From positions 3,968,325 to 4,032,324 of the forward strand of contig NZ_UPHU01000001.1 in the NCBI RefSeq assembly GCF_900566075.1: a DNA stretch of 64,000 bases, written 5' to 3'. Positions 39,055 to 47,677 of this stretch are shown here, piece after piece. This DNA is from Mycobacterium pseudokansasii. Its GTDB lineage: Bacteria; Actinomycetota; Actinomycetes; Mycobacteriales; Mycobacteriaceae. The first letter of the stretch is position 1, and the number at the start of each line of letters is the position of its first letter. The position numbers and the translations under genes are program-made. The notes under the pieces were generated by a model that saw nothing but the letters and a program-made list of their open reading frames with translations, was not told the origin of the DNA and did no database searches.

Positions 39055-39153
39055 TGGCCGCCGGTCCATGCCCGGGGTCCGCCCGCGGGTACCGACGCCG
39101 GCCCCGCGGGCACGACGCCGAAAGCACCGTCCGTGCACACTAATCTCAGCCAC

Positions 39154-39768
39154 ATGGTCGACACCGAGCCGTCGCGAAACCGCAACCCGTATCAGAGCAC
39201 CGCTTTGAGCCTGATGCACAACGGGGTGCTCGACGCGCTGCACGGCTTGCTGCTCCAGCGGAAGTGGTCGTCGATCACGATGGCCGACGTGGCATCGGCG
39301 GCCGGCGTCAGCAGGGGCACCATCTACAACGAGTTCCAGTCACGACGCGGCCTGGCGCGTAGCTATGCCCTTCGACTGACGGACACCATCGTCACCGGCA
39401 TGCGAACGGCCATCGACGAACACCACGGCGACGGCTACGGTGCCATGCGGACGGTCTTTCGCGACTTCTTCGACCGCGTCGACCACGATCCCCTTGTGCA
39501 GGTGTTGCGAACCGAGGATGCTCCCAACGACATTCTCCGGTTGATCACGGTCGAGAGCCAGTTCCTGGTCGACCATGCCTCGAGCCAGCTGTCGCGGACC
39601 TTCCAACACAGCTGGGTTAACGCCGACGAATACGACGCGACAGTGATGGGGCAGGCTGTGGTCCGGGCCGCACTGAGCTTTCTCGCGCTGCCCCCGGCCG
39701 ACGCCGACGAAGCCGCGAGGGGCATGGCGCGTCTGCTCACGCCGTTCGTCGAATCGATCGGTGGCTAA
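39154..39768 (+). CDS. TetR-family regulator (AlkX-like)
   Basis: This is a repressor of about 204 residues. The N-terminal HTH reads ITMADVASAAGVSRGTIYNEF, followed by the variable ligand-binding helical domain. It lies 100 bp after alkB on the same strand, the place AlkX occupies in mycobacteria. The palindrome before alkB is its likely operator. ATG 39154 and GTG 39133 are both possible; neither has a clear ribosome site. The ligand is unknown, possibly a fatty acid or alkane product. Confidence 0.88.
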   Translation: MVDTEPSRNRNPYQSTALSLMHNGVLDALHGLLLQRKWSSITMADVASAAGVSRGTIYNEFQSRRGLARSYALRLTDTIVTGMRTAIDEHHGDGYGAMRTVFRDFFDRVDHDPLVQVLRTEDAPNDILRLITVESQFLVDHASSQLSRTFQHSWVNADEYDATVMGQAVVRAALSFLALPPADADEAARGMARLLTPFVESIGG

Positions 39769-39800
39769 TCGAACGTGCGGACCTCAGTACGGTGTGAAAT

Positions 39801-40769
39801 ATGAAATATCTCGACGTCGACGGAATAGGAAAAGTCAGCCGCATCGGGCTGGGCACCTGGCAGTTCGGTTCCCGCGAATGGGGATACGGGGACCGTTACG
39901 CCTCCGGCGCGGCCCGCGACATCGTGCAGCGCGCCCTCGAGCTGGGTGTCACGCTGTTCGACACCGCCGAGGTCTACGGCTTCGGCAGAAGCGAACGGAT
40001 CCTCGGCGAGGCACTCGGCGACCAGCGCGACAAGGTCGCGGTGGCCAGCAAGATCTTGCCGATCGCTCCGTTTCCCGCCGTCATCAAGCAGCGCGCGCAG
40101 GCCAGCGCCCGGCGGCTGCAGCTCGACCGCATCCCGCTCTACCAGGTTCACCAGCCCAATCCGGTGGTCCCCGATTCGGTGATCATGCCCGGAATGCGCG
40201 AGCTTCTCGACGGAGGCAAGATCGGCGCGGCCGGTGTGTCCAACTACTCGCTGGCCCGATGGCGAAAGGCCGACGCCGCGCTCGGCCGCCCGGTCATCAG
40301 CAACCAGGTGCATTTCTCCCTGGCGCACCCGGGCGCGCTCGACGACCTGGTTCCGTTCGCCGAGCGGGAGAACCGCGTCGTCATCGCCTACAGCCCGCTG
40401 GCACAGGGCCTGCTGGGCGGCAAGTACGGCGTGGACAACCGGCCGGGCGGCGTGCGTGCCGTCAACCAACTGTTCAGCAGCGAGAATCTGCGCCGGATCG
40501 AGCCGCTGCTGCAGACGCTTCGCGATGTTGCCGCAGAGGTCGACGCCAAGCCGGCCCAGGTGGCGCTGGCGTGGCTGATCAGCCTGCCGGGAGTGGTCGC
40601 GATCCCCGGGGCATCCAGCGTCGAACAGCTCGAGTTCAACGTCGCCGCAGCCGATCTCGAGCTCAGCGCGGAATCCCGTGAGGCACTCACCAAGGCGGCC
40701 AAGGCATTTCGTCCAACGTCGATGAGGCAGTTCCTCACCGACACGGTCCGTGAGAAGCTCCGCCGATAA
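39801..40769 (+). CDS. Aldo/keto reductase
   Basis: The 322-residue barrel oxidoreductase has the catalytic Asp and Tyr in LFDTAEVYGFGRSE (about 53-66), Lys in VASKI, and His in VHQPNP. The NADPH end is formed by VAIPGASSVEQLE near residue 270. It reduces an aldehyde or ketone; the substrate is unknown. It starts 33 bp after the TetR stop, so it could be in the alkB transcript and act on the aldehyde arising from alkane oxidation, which is inference. It is convergent with htpG. Confidence 0.9.
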   Translation: MKYLDVDGIGKVSRIGLGTWQFGSREWGYGDRYASGAARDIVQRALELGVTLFDTAEVYGFGRSERILGEALGDQRDKVAVASKILPIAPFPAVIKQRAQASARRLQLDRIPLYQVHQPNPVVPDSVIMPGMRELLDGGKIGAAGVSNYSLARWRKADAALGRPVISNQVHFSLAHPGALDDLVPFAERENRVVIAYSPLAQGLLGGKYGVDNRPGGVRAVNQLFSSENLRRIEPLLQTLRDVAAEVDAKPAQVALAWLISLPGVVAIPGASSVEQLEFNVAAADLELSAESREALTKAAKAFRPTSMRQFLTDTVREKLRR

Positions 40770-40781
40770 AGCGGTGTACGG

Positions 40782-42743
40782 CTAAATCGTGCGGGTCAGC
40801 CGGCCGGCCAGCAGCTCCGCAAACCGCGCCGGATCCTCTGGTGTCCCGCCTTCGGCCAAAAGCGCTGTGCCGTAGAGTAATTCCGCAGTCTCCGGTAAGG
40901 AGGGATCGTCACTGCGGTCTTGGTGCGCTTGACGCAAGCCGGTCACCAGCGGGTGATTGGGGTTGAGTTCCAAGATCCGCTTGCCGACCGGCACTTCCTG
41001 CCCCGAAGCCCGGTAGATGCGGGCCAGCGCCGGGGTGATCCCGAAGGCGTCGGTGATCAGGCAGGCCGGCGACTCGGTCAGCCGTGTCGACAACCGCACT
41101 TCCTTGACGTGCTCGCTCAAGGTCTCCTTCAGCCAGGTGAGCAGGTCGGCGAACTCCTTCTGCTGCTCCTCGCGCTCCGCCTCGCTCTGGTCCTCCGCCG
41201 AGTCGAGGTCCACCTCGCCTTTGGCGACCGACTGCAGCGGCTTGCCGTCGAACTCGCTGACCACCCCGACCCACACTTCGTCGACCGGGTCGGTGAGCAG
41301 CAGCACCTCGTAGCCCTTGGCTTGGAACGCCTCGAGATGCGGGGACCTCAGGATCTGCTGACGCGACTCCCCGGTGGCGTAGAAGATCTGCTCCTGGCCC
41401 TCCTTCATGCGCGACACGTACTCGGCCAGCGTGGTGGCCTCCTCCTCGCTGTGAGTCGAGGCGAAGGACGAAATCTGCAGCAGGGTTTCCCGGTTGTCGA
41501 AGTCCGACAGCAGGCCCTCCTTGACGACCTTGCCGAATTGGGTCCAGAAGGTGCGATAGTCCTCCGGGCGCTCGCCCTGCAGGTCCTTGATGGTGGCCAG
41601 GACCTTCTTGGTCAGGCGGCGACGGATGGCCTTGATCTGGCGATCCTGCTGCAGGAGTTCCCTGGACACGTTGAGCGACATGTCCTGTGCGTCGACCACA
41701 CCCTTGACGAAGCGCAGGTATTCGGGCATGAGCTGGTCGCAGTCGCCCATGATGAACACGCGCTTGACGTAGAGCTGGATTCCGAAGCTGGCATCCCGGT
41801 TGAACAGGTCGAACGGGGCGTGCTTGGGGATGAACAGCAGGGCTTGATATTCGAAGGTACCCTCGGCCTTCATCGCGATGACTTCGAGCGGGTCGTCCCA
41901 GGCGTGTGCGATGTGCTTGTAGAACTCCTGGTACTCCTCGGCGGAGACCTCTTCTTTGGGCCTGGCCCATAGCGCCTTCATGGAGTTGAGGGTCTCGGTT
42001 TCGACGCTGACCGTCTCTTCGCCACCTTCGTCGTCGGGGGCGGGTGGGGTGCGCTTCTCGACCTCCATCCGGATGGGCCAGGCGATGAAGTCGGAGTACT
42101 TCTTGACCAGGCTCCTGATCTTCCACTCCGAGGTGTAGTCGAACAGGTCGTTCTCGGCGTCTTCGGGCTTGAGGTGCAGCGTGACCGACGTTCCCTGCCC
42201 AACCCCGGCAGTTGATGCGTCGACGGATTCGATGGTGTAAGTGCCGTCGCCGCTGGATTCCCACCGGGTGGCTTCGCTCTCGCCGGCCTTGCGGGTCAGC
42301 AGCTCGACTTTGTCGGCCACCATGAAGGACGAGTAGAAGCCGATGCCGAATTGACCGATCAGTTCCTCGGAGGCGGCGTCGTTCTTGAGGTTCTTGGCCT
42401 CCCTGAGTTGCTGTCGGAGCTCGGCGGTGCCCGACTTGGCAAGCGTCCCGATCAGGTCCACGACCTCGGCGCGCGTCATACCGATGCCGTTGTCGCGAAC
42501 GGTCAGAGTTCTTGCACCTTTGTCCACCTCGAGCTGGATGTGCAGATCGGAGGTGTCAATGGTGTTGGGGTCGAGATCCTTGTTGCGCAGGGCTTCGATC
42601 CGCAGCTTGTCCAGCGCATCGGAAGCATTCGAGATCAACTCTCGCAGGAATGAATCCTTGTTGGAGTACACCGAATGGACCATCAGATCCAGCAGTTGCC
42701 GGGCCTCCGCCTGAAACTCCAGCTGCTCGACATGTGCGTTCAT
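40782..42743 (-). CDS. htpG: Hsp90-family chaperone HtpG
   Basis: The 653-residue protein matches M. tuberculosis HtpG along its length. The GHKL ATPase motifs are intact: LRELISNASDALDKLR, DNGIGMTRAEV, GQFGIGFYSSFMVAD. The middle domain contains LYVKRVFIMGDCDQLMPEYL and NVSRELLQQDR. It is a cytoplasmic dimeric ATP-dependent chaperone. ATG 42743 (MNAHVEQLEFQAE) with GGAAGGA upstream is certain; the frame extends 23 codons further without support. No heat-shock operator was recognised in the short upstream region. Confidence 0.97.
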   Translation of the reverse strand: MNAHVEQLEFQAEARQLLDLMVHSVYSNKDSFLRELISNASDALDKLRIEALRNKDLDPNTIDTSDLHIQLEVDKGARTLTVRDNGIGMTRAEVVDLIGTLAKSGTAELRQQLREAKNLKNDAASEELIGQFGIGFYSSFMVADKVELLTRKAGESEATRWESSGDGTYTIESVDASTAGVGQGTSVTLHLKPEDAENDLFDYTSEWKIRSLVKKYSDFIAWPIRMEVEKRTPPAPDDEGGEETVSVETETLNSMKALWARPKEEVSAEEYQEFYKHIAHAWDDPLEVIAMKAEGTFEYQALLFIPKHAPFDLFNRDASFGIQLYVKRVFIMGDCDQLMPEYLRFVKGVVDAQDMSLNVSRELLQQDRQIKAIRRRLTKKVLATIKDLQGERPEDYRTFWTQFGKVVKEGLLSDFDNRETLLQISSFASTHSEEEATTLAEYVSRMKEGQEQIFYATGESRQQILRSPHLEAFQAKGYEVLLLTDPVDEVWVGVVSEFDGKPLQSVAKGEVDLDSAEDQSEAEREEQQKEFADLLTWLKETLSEHVKEVRLSTRLTESPACLITDAFGITPALARIYRASGQEVPVGKRILELNPNHPLVTGLRQAHQDRSDDPSLPETAELLYGTALLAEGGTPEDPARFAELLAGRLTRTI

Positions 42744-42860
42744 GACATTCCTTCCGACGAGATCGCGTCTCGAATTTAGCGAGCCGCCAGCCGGCCGTTG
42801 GCTGGGGGTCACCGCCCCAGTAGGCGGCCCGCCGCGTCGGCAACGGTCACCGAGATCGCA

Positions 42861-43874
42861 TCACCGCCGTATGCGGCGGGCTACCTCGCCGTACCGCTCG
42901 AAGCGCTCCCGATCGCCTCGGGCGTTGTAGAAGACGAGGCGGCCGGTGATCGCGGCGTACTTGTCGGCCAGCGCGTCCGCCAACCCGTCCCAGGTCGACT
43001 CCGTGGCGAAGACGGCAATGTGCTCATCGGTGATCTGGCCCGCCATGCCGGCGAAGTCACCGGCCTTCTGTTTCTCCCGTATCCGGGCGGTCGTGCCCTC
43101 GAATCCCGCCTCGTCCAAGATGAACGCGTAGTTGGGTGTGCTGGCGTAGAAGGCGATGCTGGCTCGCACGGCTTCTCGTTCCTTGTCACGTTCTTCGTCG
43201 CTGTCGCCGACGATCGTCAGCACGGGCACGATCAACGCGATGTCCGACGGTGCGCGCCCCGCTCTTGCCGCGCCCAGGGACACGTTGGGCACAACGTGCC
43301 GGGCGATGTAGCCAGGCTCGCCAATCGGATGGACGTGTACGCCGTCGGCCACTTCCCCCGCCATCCGCAGCATCCATGGATTTACCGCCGAGACATCGAC
43401 TTTGGGATCGGGGACGTCGATGGGGCCCGGGCTCCACTGCGGCGTGATGAAGTCGAGGTCATAGAACTCGCCGTGGTGATCGAGCGTCCCGGTGCGGAAA
43501 GCGGAGAAACACGCCTTGACGGCCAGCACGTAGTCGCGCAACCGCGGCCCGGGCCGGTCGAAAGCCGTCCCGTAGCGGTGCACGACGTGACGGCGCACCT
43601 GTGTGCCCAGACCCAGGCGAAATCTGCCGCCGGTTGCGTCCTGAAGCTCCCACGCGGTGGCCGCCGTGACGAAGGGGCTTCGGGGAAAGGCCACCGCGAC
43701 GCCGGTGGACAACTCGAGGCCGGGAGCCGCCTGCGAGGCCACGGCGGCACCGAGATAGGCGGTGCGGCCCGCCTCGGTGAACACCAGACCGGAGAATCCG
43801 GCCGCCCGGGCCTGCCGGGCCACGTCACCGACCTTGCCTAAGGGCTCGGGAAACGTCATCGCGTCGATATGCAT
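42861..43874 (-). CDS. Luciferase-like F420-dependent oxidoreductase
   Basis: The 337-residue LLM-fold protein has the barrel start ([19 protein letters not shown]), [28 protein letters not shown] and a C-terminal segment typical of mycobacterial F420-linked paralogues (TIGR03617-like as I recall). It likely uses F420H2 on an unknown substrate; an FMN-dependent activity cannot be excluded. It is divergent from the hybrid kinase, whose start lies about 160 bp away. Confidence 0.87.
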   Translation of the reverse strand: MHIDAMTFPEPLGKVGDVARQARAAGFSGLVFTEAGRTAYLGAAVASQAAPGLELSTGVAVAFPRSPFVTAATAWELQDATGGRFRLGLGTQVRRHVVHRYGTAFDRPGPRLRDYVLAVKACFSAFRTGTLDHHGEFYDLDFITPQWSPGPIDVPDPKVDVSAVNPWMLRMAGEVADGVHVHPIGEPGYIARHVVPNVSLGAARAGRAPSDIALIVPVLTIVGDSDEERDKEREAVRASIAFYASTPNYAFILDEAGFEGTTARIREKQKAGDFAGMAGQITDEHIAVFATESTWDGLADALADKYAAITGRLVFYNARGDRERFERYGEVARRIRR

Positions 43875-44031
43875 GGCGGGAGCCTACGTGCACGGTCGGC
43901 GGCACCGCTGCATCCGGATCTTCCGCCGCTGCCCATCGACCGGGCTACGGTTGGATCGCCGCTTCGGTTTGGCCGATAGGCGGCGTGGCGCGATAGTAGC
44001 GTTAACGCGATGCGAGAACGTAGGTGCGCGT

Positions 44032-46422
44032 TTGACTGAGGCTGTCGACTTCCGGCTGTTGTTCGAGTCGGCTCCGGGCTTGTTCTTGGTACTGGACCCT
44101 GACTTGAGGATCGTCGCCGTCACCGACGCTTACCTGCAGGCGACGATGACCGAACGAACGCGGATTCTGGGACACGTCATCTTCGAGATCTTTCCGGACA
44201 ACCCCGATGACCCCAATGCCGAAGGAGTCCGCAACCTGCGGGTGTCGCTGGAACGGGTGGTGCGCGATCGCGTCCCCGACGCGATGCCGGTGCAGCGTTA
44301 CGATGTTCGGCGCCCGGACGGGGACTTCGAGGAACGCTTCTGGAGCCCCGCCAACTCACCGGTATTGGACTCGGCCGGCAAGTTGCGCTATGTCATTCAT
44401 CGGGTCGAGGACGTCACCGAGTTCGTCCGCCTGCAAGCATCCGACGCGGCACAGCAGCAGGAGACCGCCGCGCTGCGCGCCACCACCCAGCAGATGGAGC
44501 AGGAGGTCTTCGCCCGCGCCTACGAGGTGGCCGAGGCAAGCCGAAAGCTCAAGGAGGCCAACGCCGAACTGGCCGATCTCTACGCGCGTGCCAAGGAACT
44601 CGACGACCTGAAAAGCCAGTTCTTCGCCAACGTCAGCCACGAACTGCGGACCCCGCTGATGCTAATCTTGGAGCCCGCCCGCAGGCTGCTGGAATCGACC
44701 GAACCGCAGGAGCCGTCACGTGCCGATCTCGAGCTGATCGTCCGCAACGCCCGGTTGCTGCAACGGCACGTCAACAACCTGCTGGATGCCTCTCGGCTGG
44801 AAGCCGGTGCCGTCCAACCCAATTACGCGCACGTGGACGTCGCCGAGCATGTGCGCCTGGGTGCCTCCCTGTTCGAATCGCTTGCCGTAGACCGTGACAT
44901 CGAATTCAGCGTCAACGCAGACCAGCCTGTTACGGCGGAACTCGACCCCGAGCACTTGCACCAGATATTGGTGAATTTGTTGTCCAATGCTTTTAAATTC
45001 ACCCGGCCCAGTGGCACAGTGCGTTGTTCGGTCTCGACGGATCCCGACCATCGAGTCATTATCGAGGTCGCCGACAGCGGTCCGGGAATTCCACACGAGC
45101 AGCGCGCGGCGGTCTTCGAAAGGTTCCACCAGGTCGAGGGCGGTCCCACGCGGGCGGTCGGTGGCACCGGGTTAGGACTGAGCATTGTCCGCGACCTGGT
45201 GGGATTGCACCGGGGCAGTGTCACCATCAGCGACGCCCGTGAAGGCGGAGCGCTGGTCATCGTCGACCTTCCACGGCTCGCGCCGGCGGGTCTGCCGGTG
45301 CAGCCGGCCAGTCCCCGCGGCGAAGAGCGCTCCAGCCCGGATCCCGCCGGCGCGATAGCCGAAATCACCGCGATCTCGACAACGTCAGTCCAGGGTGAAC
45401 CGGACATCGCAGACTCCAAACCTGTCATCGTGGTGATCGAAGACAATGTCGACCTCAATACCTTTGTGTGCCAATCACTGTCGCCGCGCTATCGGGTCAA
45501 GGCGGCGTTCGACGGGCGGTCCGGACTGGAGCTGGCGCGTGCGCACCGCCCGGACCTGATCGTGTGCGACATCATGATGCCGCAGCTCAGCGGCGACGAA
45601 CTGCTGCACCAGGTCCGCGCCGACCCGGTGCTGGCCAACACACCGGTGCTGATCCTCACCGCCCGCGCCGACGACCAATCCAGGCTGGCATTGCTACAAG
45701 CCGGCGCCAACGACTACCTGTCCAAGCCATTCCAGCTGGGCGAGCTTCGGGCGCGGGTGGACAACCTGGTGAATCTGCGCCTCGCCGAAGCGCAGGCACG
45801 GACCTTACGAGTGGCGGCCGAGCGCGAACGCATCGCACTGGAACTGCATCGCTCGGTGACTCAGCGGTTGTTTCTGATCAGTCTGCAACTCAGCGCAGTC
45901 TTGCCGCTGGCCCGAGTACCGGCCGTCGCCGAACGCATCGGCGAGTCGGTCAGCGAACTCGACGCCGTCATCAACGAGGTCCGCAACACCATCAACGAAC
46001 TCGACATACCGACCGGCGACGAGACCAACTTTCGGCTGCGCATGTCGGATCTGCTCGGCGAAGTGGCCGAAGCTCTGGACGCCAGATTCCAGGTTTTCTT
46101 CACCGGCCCGCTGGACACCATCGACAGAGCCATCACAAGCGGGCTCTACGACGCGGTCCAGCAGCTGGTCACGGCGATTCTGCGGCATGCAATCGCCGAC
46201 GAGATCATCTTGCAGGCCACCTGTGAGACCGACCTGGTGGTCACCGTGATCGAAAAATCCAGAACAGCCCCAAGTCCGACGGCGGCCACCGACCCGACGG
46301 CCCTACTCCCCCAGCAGCTTGCCGCGCGCGGTGCGCGACTGGAGATGACCACGCCGGAAACGGGCGAGACGGCGTGGACCTGGACGGTGCCCATGGCTGT
46401 CACCCAGCCCGCGGAAGACTGA
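44032..46422 (+). CDS. Hybrid sensor kinase-receiver with a degenerate DevS-like C-terminal module
   Basis: The protein of about 796 residues has a PAS domain (5-130), a coiled coil (135-190), HisKA with His203 in [11 protein letters not shown], HATPase_c (about 305-415, [27 protein letters not shown]) and a receiver domain (465-580, Asp513 in [10 protein letters not shown], Lys565). A second, HisKA_3-type module (590-790) follows. Its H box reads [15 protein letters not shown], with ELHD changed to ELHR. Its ATPase part lacks the N-box Asn and the DNG motif (TAILRHA, VIEKSRT), so it is probably catalytically dead. The frame is open to 43762. TTG 44032 with AGGTG upstream fits the PAS start best and is uncertain. 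There is no output DNA-binding domain. Confidence 0.85.
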   Translation: MTEAVDFRLLFESAPGLFLVLDPDLRIVAVTDAYLQATMTERTRILGHVIFEIFPDNPDDPNAEGVRNLRVSLERVVRDRVPDAMPVQRYDVRRPDGDFEERFWSPANSPVLDSAGKLRYVIHRVEDVTEFVRLQASDAAQQQETAALRATTQQMEQEVFARAYEVAEASRKLKEANAELADLYARAKELDDLKSQFFANVSHELRTPLMLILEPARRLLESTEPQEPSRADLELIVRNARLLQRHVNNLLDASRLEAGAVQPNYAHVDVAEHVRLGASLFESLAVDRDIEFSVNADQPVTAELDPEHLHQILVNLLSNAFKFTRPSGTVRCSVSTDPDHRVIIEVADSGPGIPHEQRAAVFERFHQVEGGPTRAVGGTGLGLSIVRDLVGLHRGSVTISDAREGGALVIVDLPRLAPAGLPVQPASPRGEERSSPDPAGAIAEITAISTTSVQGEPDIADSKPVIVVIEDNVDLNTFVCQSLSPRYRVKAAFDGRSGLELARAHRPDLIVCDIMMPQLSGDELLHQVRADPVLANTPVLILTARADDQSRLALLQAGANDYLSKPFQLGELRARVDNLVNLRLAEAQARTLRVAAERERIALELHRSVTQRLFLISLQLSAVLPLARVPAVAERIGESVSELDAVINEVRNTINELDIPTGDETNFRLRMSDLLGEVAEALDARFQVFFTGPLDTIDRAITSGLYDAVQQLVTAILRHAIADEIILQATCETDLVVTVIEKSRTAPSPTAATDPTALLPQQLAARGARLEMTTPETGETAWTWTVPMAVTQPAED

Positions 46423-46630
46423 CCGAACCAGCAACGACGGCGGCCTGGGCGCGGCCGTTGCCAACGGACGACACGGTGGCACCGGAGGGGTAGCCGCCGG
46501 TGTGCCTGATCAGCCCGGCACCGGGTTTCTGTGGACTCTAGCCGCGCAACGTCGCGTTGACCGCACTGATCCTCGTCGCCGCCGTCACGGTCGCCGTGGG
46601 CCGGACACTGCCCCTGTAAAGGAGATCGCC
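46423..46630. other. Intergenic region after the hybrid kinase
   Basis: No complete gene is seen. A short frame ending CCCCTGTAA at 46611-46619 encodes a hydrophobic tail (TALILVAAVTVAVGRTLPL) that may be the end of a lost small membrane protein. Confidence 0.35.
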
Positions 46631-46760
46631 ATGCACGCATTCCGCGCCGCTATCAAGTCAGGCTAGGCCCGACGGCTTGATCGACGAGATCACCGTCATG
46701 CTGCGGCCGTTACCGGCAGTCGGCTTGTTCGCCGAGAAGATGCGCGCGGAGTTAGCGCGT
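46631..46760 (+). pseudogene. SnoaL/NTF2-like gene remnant
   Basis: AAGGAG precedes ATG 46631, which reads HAFRAAIKSG and then stops at 46664. In the next frame, from 46671, the sequence reads DGLIDEITVMLRPLPAVGL and KMRAELARGG, which is the usual C-terminus of SnoaL-like proteins. The start (AFRAAI) and end of one gene thus lie together with the middle missing and the frame shifted. It looks like an internal-deletion pseudogene. Confidence 0.55.
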
Positions 46761-46824
46761 GGTGGACAACGTCTTCGGGGTTGTCGGGTACCGCCCGCAA
46801 GAGCCGTCGCTACGTGCTCACCCG

Positions 46825-47460
46825 TCAGCGCTTGGTGCCGACGGTGATCAGGTCTGACACGATCTTCGTCCAGACCGGCCGCCGGACCCGGTGCTGATCG
46901 CTCACGACGAACCCGGCGTCTTCGAACAGTGCCCGCACCTCGGCCGGCGAGGCATTGTGCTGTGGCTTCCACCTGCCGGCCGAGAGTGCCTGCAGCAGCG
47001 GTTGGCGTGCGCTCAGGGCCGCCACGGCCACCAGCCCGCCGGGCGCCAGTACCCGATGGAATTCCCGCAACGCCACCGGCTGATCGAAGAAGTGAAACGC
47101 CGAGGTCGTCACCACGGCGTCGAGTGCGCCATCGTCGAAGGGCAGTTGCTCGGCAGGACCACGCATCCACTGCACTCGGTTGGATCTGGCGCGCGCCTGG
47201 TTGAGCATGCCGTCGGACATGTCGACGCCGTAGATCTCGTCGGGATTCAGTTCGCGCTGGATCCGGTCGCTGAGAATTCCTGTGCCGCAGGCGATATCAG
47301 CGATCTTGCGGGATCCGTGGCCGCGCAGATGCGCAATCACCTCGTCGTGCGGCGGACGGTACACCCACTGCTGCAACACCGGCAGGTCGTAGGCTGGGGC
47401 CAGCAGGCTCCACATCCGGGTGACGACGCCGTTGAGCCCGCGGCGACGCGCTTGCGTCAT
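46825..47460 (-). CDS. Class I SAM-dependent methyltransferase
   Basis: The 211-residue methyltransferase has motif [16 protein letters not shown] (about 48-62), GVDMSDGML (the ribose-binding acidic residue), [22 protein letters not shown] and [19 protein letters not shown], the UbiE/Methyltransf_11 pattern. The substrate is unknown. ATG 47460 overlaps the stop of the split methyltransferase remnant as ATGA, so it was the second gene of an operon. The IS insertion upstream has probably cut it off from its promoter. Confidence 0.88.
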   Translation of the reverse strand: MTQARRRGLNGVVTRMWSLLAPAYDLPVLQQWVYRPPHDEVIAHLRGHGSRKIADIACGTGILSDRIQRELNPDEIYGVDMSDGMLNQARARSNRVQWMRGPAEQLPFDDGALDAVVTTSAFHFFDQPVALREFHRVLAPGGLVAVAALSARQPLLQALSAGRWKPQHNASPAEVRALFEDAGFVVSDQHRVRRPVWTKIVSDLITVGTKR

Positions 47461-47677
47461 ACGCCCAGCACGGAGCTGTAGTAGATGGTGTCGGCCATCG
47501 ACACCGAGTCGTTGGTTTGGGGGATCGCCGCAAGACCGCTGTCGGCCAACAACCGACTCATTCGGGTAGCGGCGGAGCGCCAGCCCAGCTGGTCCAGATA
47601 GCCGCCGACGTCGTTGCGCTCGCCCTCGTAGCCCAGATCGGCGAACTCGAGGTCGAAACCGTGTTCGCGCCACTTAG
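47457..47677 (-). pseudogene. 3' fragment of a leucine-carboxymethyltransferase-like gene split by an IS
   Basis: The frame reads [20 protein letters not shown], later [14 protein letters not shown] and ends YYSSVLGV, the standard C-terminus of the mycobacterial Rv0830-type S-adenosylmethionine-dependent methyltransferases. It begins exactly at the IS boundary; codons upstream of it belong to the IS. The 5' part is at 49380-50096. Removing the IS and one 5-bp duplication restores a 933-bp frame of 310 residues, the normal family length. Confidence 0.85.

Noticed and set aside
43762..44031. Hybrid kinase starting at 43762
   Set aside because: The first 90 codons overlap the divergent oxidoreductase start and are Arg/Cys-rich; the PAS domain begins right after TTG 44032.
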